From assembly GCF_021568315.1 (NCBI RefSeq), contig NZ_JAKGSI010000005.1:124001-188000 (forward strand): DNA of 64,000 nt. The letters run 5' to 3'. Shown one piece after another: positions 34,291 through 43,188 of this stretch; position 1 is the first letter of the stretch; the number at the start of each line of letters is the position of its first letter. Origin of the DNA: Corynebacterium uropygiale. Lineage in GTDB: Bacteria; Actinomycetota; Actinomycetes; Mycobacteriales; Mycobacteriaceae. The notes below the pieces were generated by a model, which worked only from the letters and a program-made list of their open reading frames with translations, ran no database searches and had not been told where the DNA came from. The position numbers and the translations under genes are program-made.

Positions 34291-34338
34291 GGCTCGAGGG
34301 GCGCCTCGCCCGGCCGCGCCGCGATACACTGGGGCACC

Positions 34339-34812
34339 ATGACAGAGGTTCAGCACCCAGCAGACGAGCCGTTCGAGGACCAGGACATCGAGATCCCCGA
34401 CGACGTGCGCGAATTCGCTACCCAACTCTTTGACCTGTGCCGCCAGGGCGGCCCCGACGCCGTCCGCACGATGGACGAATGCCTCGCCGAGGGGCTTCCC
34501 CCGGACCTCGCGAACCAGGACGGCAACACCTTCCTCATGCTCGCCGCCTACAACGGCAATGCCGACGTCCTGGAGGTGCTCATCCGCCACGGCGCGGACG
34601 TCAACGCCCTCAATGATCGCGGCCAGTCCCCGCTGGCCGGGGCCATCTTCAAGAAGGAGGACGCGGTCATCGATCTCCTCCTCGACGCCGGTGCGGACCC
34701 CCAGGCCGGGCACCCGACCGCCCTCCAGAGCGCCGAGATGTTCGGGCGCCCTGACCTCGTCGAGCGCCTCCACGCCGCGGGGCCGGACGCAGGTGAAGAG
34801 AGCGAGAACTAG
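34339..34812 (+). CDS. Ankyrin repeat protein
   Basis: This 157-residue protein has at least two ankyrin repeats: DGNTFLMLAAYNGNADVLEVLIRHGADVN and RGQSPLAGAIFKKEDAVIDLLLDAGADP. An acidic N-terminal stretch precedes them. There is no signal peptide, so it is probably a cytosolic protein-protein adaptor. TACACT (34325-34330) lies eight bases before the ATG, pointing to a leaderless transcript. It converges with phoD, only six bases apart. The binding partner is unknown. Confidence 0.85.
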   Translation: MTEVQHPADEPFEDQDIEIPDDVREFATQLFDLCRQGGPDAVRTMDECLAEGLPPDLANQDGNTFLMLAAYNGNADVLEVLIRHGADVNALNDRGQSPLAGAIFKKEDAVIDLLLDAGADPQAGHPTALQSAEMFGRPDLVERLHAAGPDAGEESEN

Positions 34813-34818
34813 CTCTAG

Positions 34819-36462
34819 CTAGAGGTAGTAGACGCCTGGGCGGCCCGGGAAGGTCTGGAACGCGAAGTTCGTGTAGAAGGGCGTGTCGGGGGACTGGGCG
34901 TTGTCCACGTGCCGCCACTCTGCCAGGGCGCGATCCCGCGTGAAGTCCACCAGCAGGTAGCCGTGGTGCTCCAGGTCCACCCACTTCACCCAGTAATCCG
35001 CCTGGCAGAGGGTGCGCTCGGCAGCCCGGATGGCCTGGCGCACCGGCTCGGCAAGCTCTCGCTTCTTCGCGATGGTGTCAAAGGGACTCGCCGCGCAGAT
35101 AGAGGGGGAGACGAACTCCGTCGCGACGGTGTCCCCGCTGCTCCCGCGCGCGAGGAGGCTGTTGGCCCAGGAGCTGTGGATATCGCCGGTGAGGAAGACG
35201 GTGTTGCCCTTGCCGTCCTCGGCGAGCTGATCGAGGATGCGCTGCCGCTCCGCCTGGTATCCGTCCCACTGGTCGGTGTTGTAGGGGATGCCCTGCGGCG
35301 GGAGCCCCAGCTTGTCGGTGAGCCACGCCTGGATGTTCGGATCCATGGTGAGCGGAATGGTCATGGGCGCGAACATCACCTCATTGCCGATAACTCGCCA
35401 CGTTGCCTCCGAGTTTCTCAGCTCGTTGCTGAACCAGGTGAACTGCTCACCTCCCAGCATGCTCTGCTTGGGATCCCAGGTCCCCATCTGCAGTTGCTTA
35501 TCGCGGAAGGAGCGCAGGTCCGGGATGATGATGTCCATGAGCGACCCCCACCGCACCGTCCGCTGCAGCGGCAGCTCGCGGATGGGCATCCACTCCTGGT
35601 AAGCCTGCATGGCCTGCGCTTTCATCGCCTGGTAGTCATCCCCCGGCTGGATGGTGTTGCCGGTGGCGCCGTCGCGCCAGTTGTTGTCGGCGAACTCGTG
35701 GTCATCCCACACGGAGATGAGGGGTTTCGACGCCCGCATGTCCGCAAGATCCGGGTCCAGGTGATAGTGGCCCTGGCGGATGCGGTAGTCGGTGAGCGTG
35801 GTGGTCCGGTTGGGCGGGGCGACGGTCCGGACGGTTTCCTGGAACGGGCCGGGGTAGCCGCCCGTGGGGTATTCGTAGGTGTAGTCCCCGAGGTGCAGGA
35901 CGTAGTCGATGTCCTCACGGTCTGCCATTTCGCGGTAGCCACGGAAGAAGCCGGCCTCGTAGTTCGCGCAGCAGCAGACGGCGATCCGTGCGTGATCGTT
36001 GGGCGCGCCGGGGGCGGGGGCGGTGCGGGTGCGCCCCTCGCGGGAGGTTTGGCCGAGTGCGTGGAAGCGGTAGCGGTAGCGCGTGTCCGGTTGGAGTCCC
36101 TTGACGTCGACCTTCACGGTGTGGTCCTGCTCGGGGGAGGTGCGCAGGTCGCCGCTGGCGACGATGGTGTTGCTGTCATCATCGGCGAGGACCTCCCAGC
36201 GCACATCGGTGGGCTCGCCCAGCCCGGAGCCGGGGGCGGCGTCGGGGCTGGGGGTGACGCGGGTCCAGATGATGACGGCGGTGGGGAGGGGATCCCCGGA
36301 GGCGACGGAGTGGCAGAAGACGGGGGCCGGGCCGTCCTCGCCCGCGGGGGCGGGGGCGCCGGGGTTCTCATCCTGGGCGAGCGCCGTCGCGGTACGACCG
36401 GCGGCGAGGGTAGCGGCAGATCCAACGAGGAAAGTTCGGCGATTCACACGATTCGATAGCAT
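34819..36462 (-). CDS. phoD: PhoD-like alkaline phosphatase, Tat-exported
   Basis: This 547-residue phosphodiesterase/phosphomonoesterase frees phosphate outside the cell. The Tat signal is VNRRTFLVGSAATLAAG. Metal-binding motifs include HLGDYTYEYPTGGYPG, WDDHEFADNNWRDGA and FLTGDIHSSWANSLLARGS, which match the Ca/Fe site of PhoD. I used the ATG of MLSNRVNRR, as an upstream start would push the twin arginines far from the N terminus. The gene is divergent from the PAP2 phosphatase gene across 249 bases. Both may respond to phosphate starvation. Confidence 0.9.
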   Translation of the reverse strand: MLSNRVNRRTFLVGSAATLAAGRTATALAQDENPGAPAPAGEDGPAPVFCHSVASGDPLPTAVIIWTRVTPSPDAAPGSGLGEPTDVRWEVLADDDSNTIVASGDLRTSPEQDHTVKVDVKGLQPDTRYRYRFHALGQTSREGRTRTAPAPGAPNDHARIAVCCCANYEAGFFRGYREMADREDIDYVLHLGDYTYEYPTGGYPGPFQETVRTVAPPNRTTTLTDYRIRQGHYHLDPDLADMRASKPLISVWDDHEFADNNWRDGATGNTIQPGDDYQAMKAQAMQAYQEWMPIRELPLQRTVRWGSLMDIIIPDLRSFRDKQLQMGTWDPKQSMLGGEQFTWFSNELRNSEATWRVIGNEVMFAPMTIPLTMDPNIQAWLTDKLGLPPQGIPYNTDQWDGYQAERQRILDQLAEDGKGNTVFLTGDIHSSWANSLLARGSSGDTVATEFVSPSICAASPFDTIAKKRELAEPVRQAIRAAERTLCQADYWVKWVDLEHHGYLLVDFTRDRALAEWRHVDNAQSPDTPFYTNFAFQTFPGRPGVYYL

Positions 36463-36711
36463 AAATCTCACGCTAGGAACAGGTTGAAATGCTAACAACC
36501 TGAGCGCTGGGCTGGGGCAAAGATTTTAACGGGACTTTTCTTTGTCGTCATCTTTGTTGCCTGCTTTTTACCTCCGCGTTGTCTTCGTGTTTACTGGGCA
36601 CATTAGGGTGAGAACGTCGCGACCGCGCCGGGGATGCCCGGGGATTCCCGGGCCCGCGCCGGTAGCCGCGGAATCACTGAGGACAGGGACACCAAGGGAG
36701 AAAGAGGGCTC

Positions 36712-38049
36712 GTGAACGCACAGGGGAACGAAGAACTGAAGTTGAGGCGCGCCCGGGGCTGGCGCGAAGGCGCGCGCCGCTGGGGCATTCGCGCAGGTGG
36801 GGCGGTGCTCATGGCCTCAAGCGTTCTCGCGATGAGCGCCCTCGCCCCGGGTGGCCAGCAGGCGAGCTTCCCCGCGGCGGGGCTTCTCCCGACGGCCTCT
36901 GCCGCGCCGAACATCATCGCGAATATTCCGGCCCTCCATCCGCCGGTGTTCCACGATGGGGCGCCGGTTCCCCAGGCTTTCCCGCCGGAGGAGTATCGCT
37001 GGTATTTGTCGGATATCAGCTCGCACCCGTATGGGATCTATTATTCGGTCATTGATTCTTTTCCTCAGCTGAGGGAACATAACCCGGAGCTCATGGAGCG
37101 CAACATTGACACCGTGAGCCGAATTAATCACGAGGCCGCCGCGAACCCCGCCCTCATCGACCGCGCGCACGAGGACGCCACCGCGGAGGACGAGGGAGTC
37201 CTCTGGCTCTTCACGGATGCTTTCGGCCAGGAGCTCGGCGGTCATCTGCGGGACGCGCTGCGGGAGAATCGCCTGCCCAAGACGGTCATGCTCTTTGGCG
37301 GTGTGACGGCGCGCGCTGGCGGGCTGGCCAGCAGCACCTTCGTCGAGAAGGAAATGTACAACAACCCCCGCCCCTTCATTGCCTACCCGGATCGGATTCA
37401 GCGCTATGAGGTGCCGGGGGTGGAGACCTACCCGAACAGCAAGTCCTTCCCCTCGGGGCACACTAACCAGGCCACGTGGACGACGACGTTCCTCGCCGCC
37501 ATGCTGCCGGAGCTTGCACCCCAGCTTCTCGCCCGTGGGTCCGAGGCTGGCTACAACCGCCTCGTGCTCGGGGTGCACTATCCGCTCGACGTCATCGGCG
37601 GGCGGATGACGGGCACGGCGGCGGCCGCGGATCGGTGGAATGATCCGCGGATGCGGGCGAACCTCGAGGCCGCTGCGCAGGAGATCCGCTCAGAGCTGGA
37701 GTGGCGGTGCGGGGATACCCTCGCGAACTGCGTGGCCCGCGATACCCCCTACGATGCCAACGCGGTGCAGCACTACAGCGAGCGCATGTCCTATGGCTTT
37801 GATCCGGTGCTGCCGACGGATGCCCCGATGATCGTCCCTCAGGCGGCCCCCGATCTCCTCATCAACGCTTTCCCCGAGCTCACATACGAACAACGGCGGT
37901 CTGTTCTGGAACAGACCGCCGGTCCTGCGGGTCTTCCGCTCGATGATCAGGGCCCCGCTGGCTCCTGGCAGCGGCTTGATCTTGCCCGCGCCATGAGCGC
38001 TCACGTGGAGGTCCTGGACGACGGAAGCGTCCGGGTGATGGATTCTTAG
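36712..38049 (+). CDS. Secreted PAP2-type acid phosphatase
   Basis: This 445-residue exported protein has a basic start, a hydrophobic signal ending near AAP (about residue 65), and the three PAP2 phosphatase motifs: KEMYNNPRPF, SKSFPSGHTNQ and NRLVLGVHYPLDVIGGR. The class-A acid phosphatase layout suggests broad substrate use. The GTG start follows GGGAGAAAGAGGG. Its stop overlaps the rpsT stop by four bases on the opposite strand. It is divergent from phoD. Confidence 0.88.
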   Translation: MNAQGNEELKLRRARGWREGARRWGIRAGGAVLMASSVLAMSALAPGGQQASFPAAGLLPTASAAPNIIANIPALHPPVFHDGAPVPQAFPPEEYRWYLSDISSHPYGIYYSVIDSFPQLREHNPELMERNIDTVSRINHEAAANPALIDRAHEDATAEDEGVLWLFTDAFGQELGGHLRDALRENRLPKTVMLFGGVTARAGGLASSTFVEKEMYNNPRPFIAYPDRIQRYEVPGVETYPNSKSFPSGHTNQATWTTTFLAAMLPELAPQLLARGSEAGYNRLVLGVHYPLDVIGGRMTGTAAAADRWNDPRMRANLEAAAQEIRSELEWRCGDTLANCVARDTPYDANAVQHYSERMSYGFDPVLPTDAPMIVPQAAPDLLINAFPELTYEQRRSVLEQTAGPAGLPLDDQGPAGSWQRLDLARAMSAHVEVLDDGSVRVMDS

Positions 38050-38312
38050 CCTTCCATCTTGTGGAGGGCTCGAGCCATGTTGGACTTCTTGTTCGCCGCG
38101 TTGTTGCGGTGGAAGACGCCCTTGCTCACGGACTTGTCGAGCTTCCGGGAGGCGACGCGCAGCTGAGCCTCGGCGGCAGCCTTGTCGCCGGAGGCCACGG
38201 CCTCGCGGAACTTACGGATCTCGGTGCGCACCGCGGAGCGGATCGCCTTGTTGCGCTGACGACGCTTCTCGTTGGTGATGACGCGCTTCTTCTGCTGCTT
38301 GATGTTAGCCAT
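38046..38312 (-). CDS. rpsT: 30S ribosomal protein S20
   Basis: This 88-residue protein binds 16S rRNA early in 30S assembly. It begins MANIKQQKKRVITNEKRRQRN and has SKGVFHRNNAANKKSNMARAL, the diagnostic C-terminal block. AAGAGG precedes the ATG. Transcription runs into the converging PAP2 gene, whose stop overlaps by four bases with no terminator visible between. A 177-base gap upstream holds its promoter; I saw no clear hexamers there. Confidence 0.97.
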   Translation of the reverse strand: MANIKQQKKRVITNEKRRQRNKAIRSAVRTEIRKFREAVASGDKAAAEAQLRVASRKLDKSVSKGVFHRNNAANKKSNMARALHKMEG

Positions 38313-38489
38313 CGTGCAAAACCTCTTAGTCTTTCTTGGTCAACAGCCCCCACCCGCGGACCGGGGAGGGTGTGTCCTCACTGTTCCCGATGACCCCAAG
38401 GTCCTGGCCATCGCCCTGCGCCGCGCGCGGTGGCGGCTCGACGGGAGGCGGATCAGTAGATGAACAACGGCGGAAATCTTAGCACAGCC

Positions 38490-39053
38490 CTATACCCATT
38501 GGAAATCTTTGCGCAGCCGCTGGGCGACGCGCTCGAAGCGTCGTCGAGGAAGAACGGCCCCCTGGCGGCGGATCCCGAGCTCGCTGACTTCCAGGACGCG
38601 GTCGAGCCGGAGCCAACACTGCCGTCCCGAGGTGTCCCACTGGCCGCTGCCGATCTCCAGCCACTCTTCTTCGGAGTCGTGGTCGGGGTTGGGGGAGATG
38701 AGCAGGCCGAGGATGGTGTGCCGGGTCCGCCCGATGACGAGGATTGCCCGCTCCCTCGGCGGCTGCGAGGGGCCGTCGCAGAGGACCCAGATCCACACGA
38801 TCTCCCCCGGCTCGGCCTGCCCGTCCATGTCCGGCGCGTAGTAGATGCTTCGCGCAAGATTCTCCGTGCGCTCGACGCTCACCGCGCTCTCCGCGTGGGT
38901 GCCGGTGTCTTCCTGCCCCTCGTGGAGCCCCAGCCGCTGGTTGATCCGGTCGAGCCCCGCCTCCAAGGGATGCGCAGGCGGAGTGTCGAAGAAGCTGGAG
39001 AGTTTCTCTTTCCAGCGTCGCTGGCGTCGCGGGGCGGACTGTCGAGTGCTCAT
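38490..39053 (-). CDS. PemK/MazF-like protein beside lepA
   Basis: This 187-residue protein has a basic N terminus and a PemK-like barrel domain: EPGEIVWIWVLCDGPSQPPRERAILVIGR, then a strand containing LGLLISPNPD and ending DRVLEVSELGIR. PemK/MazF toxins cleave RNA, but actinobacterial members next to lepA (similar to Rv2405) are not known toxins, and no antitoxin-like gene is adjacent. Whether catalytic residues are kept cannot be judged from this alone. It is divergent from lepA across about 96 bases. Confidence 0.75.
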   Translation of the reverse strand: MSTRQSAPRRQRRWKEKLSSFFDTPPAHPLEAGLDRINQRLGLHEGQEDTGTHAESAVSVERTENLARSIYYAPDMDGQAEPGEIVWIWVLCDGPSQPPRERAILVIGRTRHTILGLLISPNPDHDSEEEWLEIGSGQWDTSGRQCWLRLDRVLEVSELGIRRQGAVLPRRRFERVAQRLRKDFQWV

Positions 39054-39149
39054 CGGAAGAGTCTGTCCTTATGCTGAGGCTGGTGGTGGTGTCCTACTGC
39101 GGTAGGGTAGTGGATCGAACTGGACGAAGAAAGGGCCCTCGTTATTCCT

Positions 39150-40997
39150 ATGCCGGAGAATTACGCGGAACAGACTTTTGCGGATCCCGCGCGGATCCGA
39201 AATTTCTGCATTATCGCTCACATCGACCACGGGAAGTCCACCCTCGCTGACCGCATTCTGCAGCTCACGCACGTGGTGGATGAGCGTGACATGCGCGATC
39301 AGTACCTGGACAACATGGACATTGAGCGGGAGCGCGGGATCACCATTAAGGCGCAGAACGTGCGCCTGCCGTGGGTGCCCCGTTCGGGGGCGGCGCAGGG
39401 CGAGAAGATCGTCATGCACCTCATTGACACCCCTGGTCACGTCGACTTCACCTATGAGGTCTCCCGCGCCCTCGAGGCCTGTGAGGGTGCCATTCTCCTC
39501 GTCGACGCCGCCCAGGGCATCGAAGCCCAGACGCTCGCGAACCTCTACCTGGCCATGGAGAATGACCTGGAGATCATCCCGGTCCTCAACAAGATCGACC
39601 TTCCGGCGGCCGATCCGGAGAAGTACGCCCTGGAGATCGCGAACATCATCGGCTGCGAGCCGGAGGATGTGCTGCGGGTGTCCGGGAAGACGGGTGAGGG
39701 GGTCCCGGAGCTCCTCGACAAGATCTGTGAGCTCGTGCCCCCGCCGAGCTCCGAGTACGGCCCGGAGGCGCCGGCCCGCGCCATGATCTTCGACTCGGTC
39801 TATGACACCTACCGCGGCGTGGTGACGTACGTCCGCGTCATGGACGGCACCCTGAAGCCTCGCCAGCGCGTGACGATGATGGCGACGGGCGTCGACTACG
39901 ACATCCTCGAGATCGGTGTTGTGAGTCCGACGCCGAAACCCTGCCAGGGCCTGGGCCCCGGCGAGGTCGGCTACCTCATCACCGGCGTGAAGGATGTCCG
40001 CGAAACCAAGGTGGGGGACACGGTGACCTGGGCGAAGGGCGGCGCCGAGCGCCCCCTCAAGGGCTACGAGGAGCCCAAGCCCATGGTGTACTCCGGCCTC
40101 TTCCCGATCTCCCAGGCGGACTTCCCGGATCTCCGCGACGCGCTGGAGAAGCTGCAGCTCAACGACGCCTCGCTGTCCTATGAGCCGGAGACCTCCGTGG
40201 CCTTGGGCTTCGGCTTCCGCTGCGGCTTCCTCGGCCTGCTCCACATGGAGATCACCCGCGACCGCCTGCAGCGCGAGTTCGATCTCGATCTCATCTCGAC
40301 GGCTCCGTCGGTGAACTACCGGGTGATCGCCGAGGACGGCACGGAGACGGTGGTCCATAACCCCTCCGACTGGCCAGGCGGGAAGCTGCGCGAGGTCTAC
40401 GAGCCGATCGTCTCGATGACAGTGATCGTGCCAGCGGATTTCGTGGGCCCCACGATGGAACTCTGCCAATCCAAGCGTGGACAGATGAAGGGGATGGATT
40501 ATCTCTCCGAGGACCGCGTGGAATTGCGCTACATTATGCCGCTCGGTGAGATCATTTTCGATTTCTTCGACATGCTGAAGTCCCGGACGAAGGGCTATGC
40601 CTCCCTCAACTATGAGGATGCCGGCGAGCAGCTGGCCGACCTGGTGAAGGTGGATATTCTCCTCCAGGGCGATCCGGTGGACGCCTTTAGCGCCATCGTC
40701 CATAAGGATCACGCCCAGCACTACGGAAACAAGATGACGGTGAAGCTCAAGGAGCTTATCCCCCGCCAGCAATTTGAGGTTCCGGTGCAGGCGGCCATTG
40801 GATCCAAGATTATTGCGCGTGAGAATATTCGCGCTCTGCGTAAGGACGTCCTCTCCAAGTGTTATGGCGGCGATATTTCACGTAAGCGCAAGCTCTTGGA
40901 GAAGCAGAAGGCCGGAAAGAAGCGCATGAAGTCCATCGGTTCGGTCTCCGTGCCGCAGGAGGCTTTCGTGGCGGCGCTCTCCACGGACGCCGACTAA
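39150..40997 (+). CDS. lepA: Elongation factor 4 (back-translocase)
   Basis: This 615-residue GTPase acts on the ribosome during initiation and under stress. The G motifs are [11 protein letters not shown] (G1), [12 protein letters not shown] (G3) and [13 protein letters not shown] (G4). The C-terminal domain special to LepA ends with [17 protein letters not shown], after a [16 protein letters not shown] stretch. The start ATG of [10 protein letters not shown] is conserved. The stop overlaps the converging Lrp regulator gene by four bases, so no terminator separates them. Confidence 0.97.
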   Translation: MPENYAEQTFADPARIRNFCIIAHIDHGKSTLADRILQLTHVVDERDMRDQYLDNMDIERERGITIKAQNVRLPWVPRSGAAQGEKIVMHLIDTPGHVDFTYEVSRALEACEGAILLVDAAQGIEAQTLANLYLAMENDLEIIPVLNKIDLPAADPEKYALEIANIIGCEPEDVLRVSGKTGEGVPELLDKICELVPPPSSEYGPEAPARAMIFDSVYDTYRGVVTYVRVMDGTLKPRQRVTMMATGVDYDILEIGVVSPTPKPCQGLGPGEVGYLITGVKDVRETKVGDTVTWAKGGAERPLKGYEEPKPMVYSGLFPISQADFPDLRDALEKLQLNDASLSYEPETSVALGFGFRCGFLGLLHMEITRDRLQREFDLDLISTAPSVNYRVIAEDGTETVVHNPSDWPGGKLREVYEPIVSMTVIVPADFVGPTMELCQSKRGQMKGMDYLSEDRVELRYIMPLGEIIFDFFDMLKSRTKGYASLNYEDAGEQLADLVKVDILLQGDPVDAFSAIVHKDHAQHYGNKMTVKLKELIPRQQFEVPVQAAIGSKIIARENIRALRKDVLSKCYGGDISRKRKLLEKQKAGKKRMKSIGSVSVPQEAFVAALSTDAD

Positions 40998-42064
40998 ACC
41001 GCCCCGCCCCCATTCCCGGGGAATTTCTCAGGCCATTCGGGTCCGCCGTCGAAACCAATGATGCGGTCGGTGCTATCGAAGATCCACCCGTGATCTTTGC
41101 GCCGCCGGGTGGAAATGGCCACCTCCCCGATGCGGGCCTCCGGGACGGCGGCGCTCATCGCTGCGTGGATTCTGTCGATGTCCTGCACATCGGTGGCGTA
41201 GCAGGCGAAGACCGCTGAGGGCCGGCCGATGAGGGAGGCGACAAGCCGGGCCCGCGCGATGGTCGTTGCTGCCTCGATGAGCGCGGCGCGCGACTCCGGG
41301 TGGACGTCGCAATAGTAGGTGGCCATGAGAGGGTAGCCCAGCGCTGCGGGGGACATGCCGATGCGAAAGCGCACGTCATCGCGGCCGAAGAGCGATTGGA
41401 TGAGGCGCCCCGCCCGCGCGCTGCTGATGCCCAGGCGGGAGCCGAGATCCGCGGCGCTGAGGCGGGCGTCGAAGGCGAGCTCGCTGATCGCCCGCCGCTG
41501 GAGGGGGCTGAGGGGTGCGGGGGAGCGGCGCGGATAGGCGAGCGAGTGGATGCGCTGGCAGCGCGCGATGGTCTCGGGCTCAAGGATGGCGTCCTGCCAG
41601 AGTGCGCCGGTTGTATGGATGGCCGAGGCCACGAGGACGGTGACCTTCCGCACGCCGGGAATCGCGCGGATGTGCGGCAGAATGCGCCGCTCGAGCTCCG
41701 GGAGGGAGGAGCTCAAGACCTGACAGACGGCGTCGGTCACGGTGAGAAGGTCCTCGATGAACACGACGCTACGCAGCCGCTGCAAAGCCCGAAAGACGTC
41801 CTCCCGCAGGGCGGGCTCGATGCGCAGGCTGACGAAACTGAGCGAGTGCTGCGCCGCCGGATGATAGAGCTCGACGCCCAGCCTGGCGATGCCCTCCTCG
41901 TTCATCTCCCGCCACCACCTGCGCGCGGTGGAGGCAGGGATTGCGCTGACCCGCTCCACATCCGTCCAGCTCATGCGCGGGGCGCGGCGGAGACAGGCGA
42001 GGAGGCTGCGGCGCTTCTGGTCTAAGACGCCAATCTGCTGAGTGGATGTGGTGCTTTCCGCCAA
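40994..42064 (-). CDS. Lrp/AsnC family regulator with two fused copies
   Basis: This 356-residue protein is about twice the usual Lrp/AsnC length of 150. It has an N-terminal helix-turn-helix with [19 protein letters not shown] (about 36-55), a ligand-binding half, a second helix-turn-helix with [20 protein letters not shown] (about 206-225) and a second ligand half. Such tandem regulators usually control transport and catabolism of amino-acid-like compounds. The start codon is TTG with AAGGAG about six bases upstream. It is divergent from the AEC transporter across about 110 bases and probably regulates that cluster. Confidence 0.82.
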   Translation of the reverse strand: MAESTTSTQQIGVLDQKRRSLLACLRRAPRMSWTDVERVSAIPASTARRWWREMNEEGIARLGVELYHPAAQHSLSFVSLRIEPALREDVFRALQRLRSVVFIEDLLTVTDAVCQVLSSSLPELERRILPHIRAIPGVRKVTVLVASAIHTTGALWQDAILEPETIARCQRIHSLAYPRRSPAPLSPLQRRAISELAFDARLSAADLGSRLGISSARAGRLIQSLFGRDDVRFRIGMSPAALGYPLMATYYCDVHPESRAALIEAATTIARARLVASLIGRPSAVFACYATDVQDIDRIHAAMSAAVPEARIGEVAISTRRRKDHGWIFDSTDRIIGFDGGPEWPEKFPGNGGGAV

Positions 42065-42173
42065 GGGCTCTCCTTAATTCGCGGGGATCAGCCATTGCGA
42101 ACAGTATAGTGGTGCAGCACACATAGGCTCCGGAGGAAACGTCCACCTCACATATGACTAGATAGGAGTGACC

Positions 42174-43130
42174 ATGGCCTCGACACTCCCTCTCCTCATC
42201 ATGGTGTTCCTCATCTTGGCGGTGGGTTTCACGCTGTCGAAGGCGGGGGTCATTACCCCCACCCTCAACGTCGGAATGTCCACCCTCCTCGTCCAAGGCG
42301 TCCTCCCCGTCACCATTCTGGCGTCCGCAGGCTCACCGTATGACCCCTCGGTGGCGAAGGGATTCTTCATCGTTTTTGGGATCTCTATCGCTTATTACAT
42401 TCTGGCGCCGCTTCTGCTTCTCCGCGTGGCCCGACGGATCACCCTGCCCGATAAATCCGAGGGCCTCTTCGCCTCTCTCAACGTCTTTGGAAATGTCGGA
42501 TTTATTGGTATCCCGCTGGCCCAGCAGCTCTATGGATCGACGGGCCTCATCTACGCCATCTCCCTGAATATCGCGTGGAATCTCTGCATGTTCTCCCTCA
42601 TGCGGATCATCCTCTCGGGAGAAAAGAGCATTAACGCCAAGGGCCTCTTCATTAACACCAACATGGTGGCCACGTACATCATGATGGTCTTCTATTTCCT
42701 CCAGCCCTATTGGCGCTGGCACGAGACCACCGTGGCGGAGGTCATCCTCAAAGCCTTCGACGCCGTGGGCTCTATGATGACCCCGCTCTCCCTCTTCATC
42801 ATCAGTTTCGCGATCGCCTCCATGTCCTTCAGCGAGCTCATCCGCGACAAGTGGGCGTTCATCATCCCCGCGATCCGTCTCCTCGCGATCCCCTTCCTCT
42901 GCATCGCGCTCTTTGCGGTGCTCCCGCTGCCCGGGGACGTCGAGCGCGTCGTCGTCTTCCTCCTCGCGATGCCCTGCGCCACCCTCAACGTCATCTTCGC
43001 GAACACCTATCGCCTCAACGTGAAGTTTGTCTCGACGGCCGTCACCGCCTCCTACCTCTTCATGCTCATCTCGTTGCCCATTGTCATTGCGGTGTCGTCC
43101 GCGGTTCTCGGGCCGGCGGGGGCGGGCTAG
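42174..43130 (+). CDS. AEC family carrier
   Basis: This 318-residue protein has about ten membrane helices and the auxin-efflux-carrier (AEC) fold, with NVGFIGIPLAQQLYG (a conserved N-terminal repeat) and ATLNVIFANTYRL late in the protein. Bacterial members carry malate, malonate, lactate or amino acid derivatives. I chose the ATG at 42174 with TAGGAG close by; an in-frame GTG six bases upstream is an alternative. It is the first gene of a three-gene unit with an amidohydrolase and a 2-hydroxyacid dehydrogenase. TATAGT (42105-42110) might be the -10. Confidence 0.85.
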   Translation: MASTLPLLIMVFLILAVGFTLSKAGVITPTLNVGMSTLLVQGVLPVTILASAGSPYDPSVAKGFFIVFGISIAYYILAPLLLLRVARRITLPDKSEGLFASLNVFGNVGFIGIPLAQQLYGSTGLIYAISLNIAWNLCMFSLMRIILSGEKSINAKGLFINTNMVATYIMMVFYFLQPYWRWHETTVAEVILKAFDAVGSMMTPLSLFIISFAIASMSFSELIRDKWAFIIPAIRLLAIPFLCIALFAVLPLPGDVERVVVFLLAMPCATLNVIFANTYRLNVKFVSTAVTASYLFMLISLPIVIAVSSAVLGPAGAG

Positions 43131-43188
43131 GCCTCGCCATGCGCCTCACACTTCGCTCATTCCCATCCTCACCACTGAAGGAGTTCCC

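Noticed and set aside
38490..39053. A complete PemIK/MazEF toxin-antitoxin pair
   Set aside because: No small antitoxin frame with a ribosome site precedes or overlaps the PemK-like gene.
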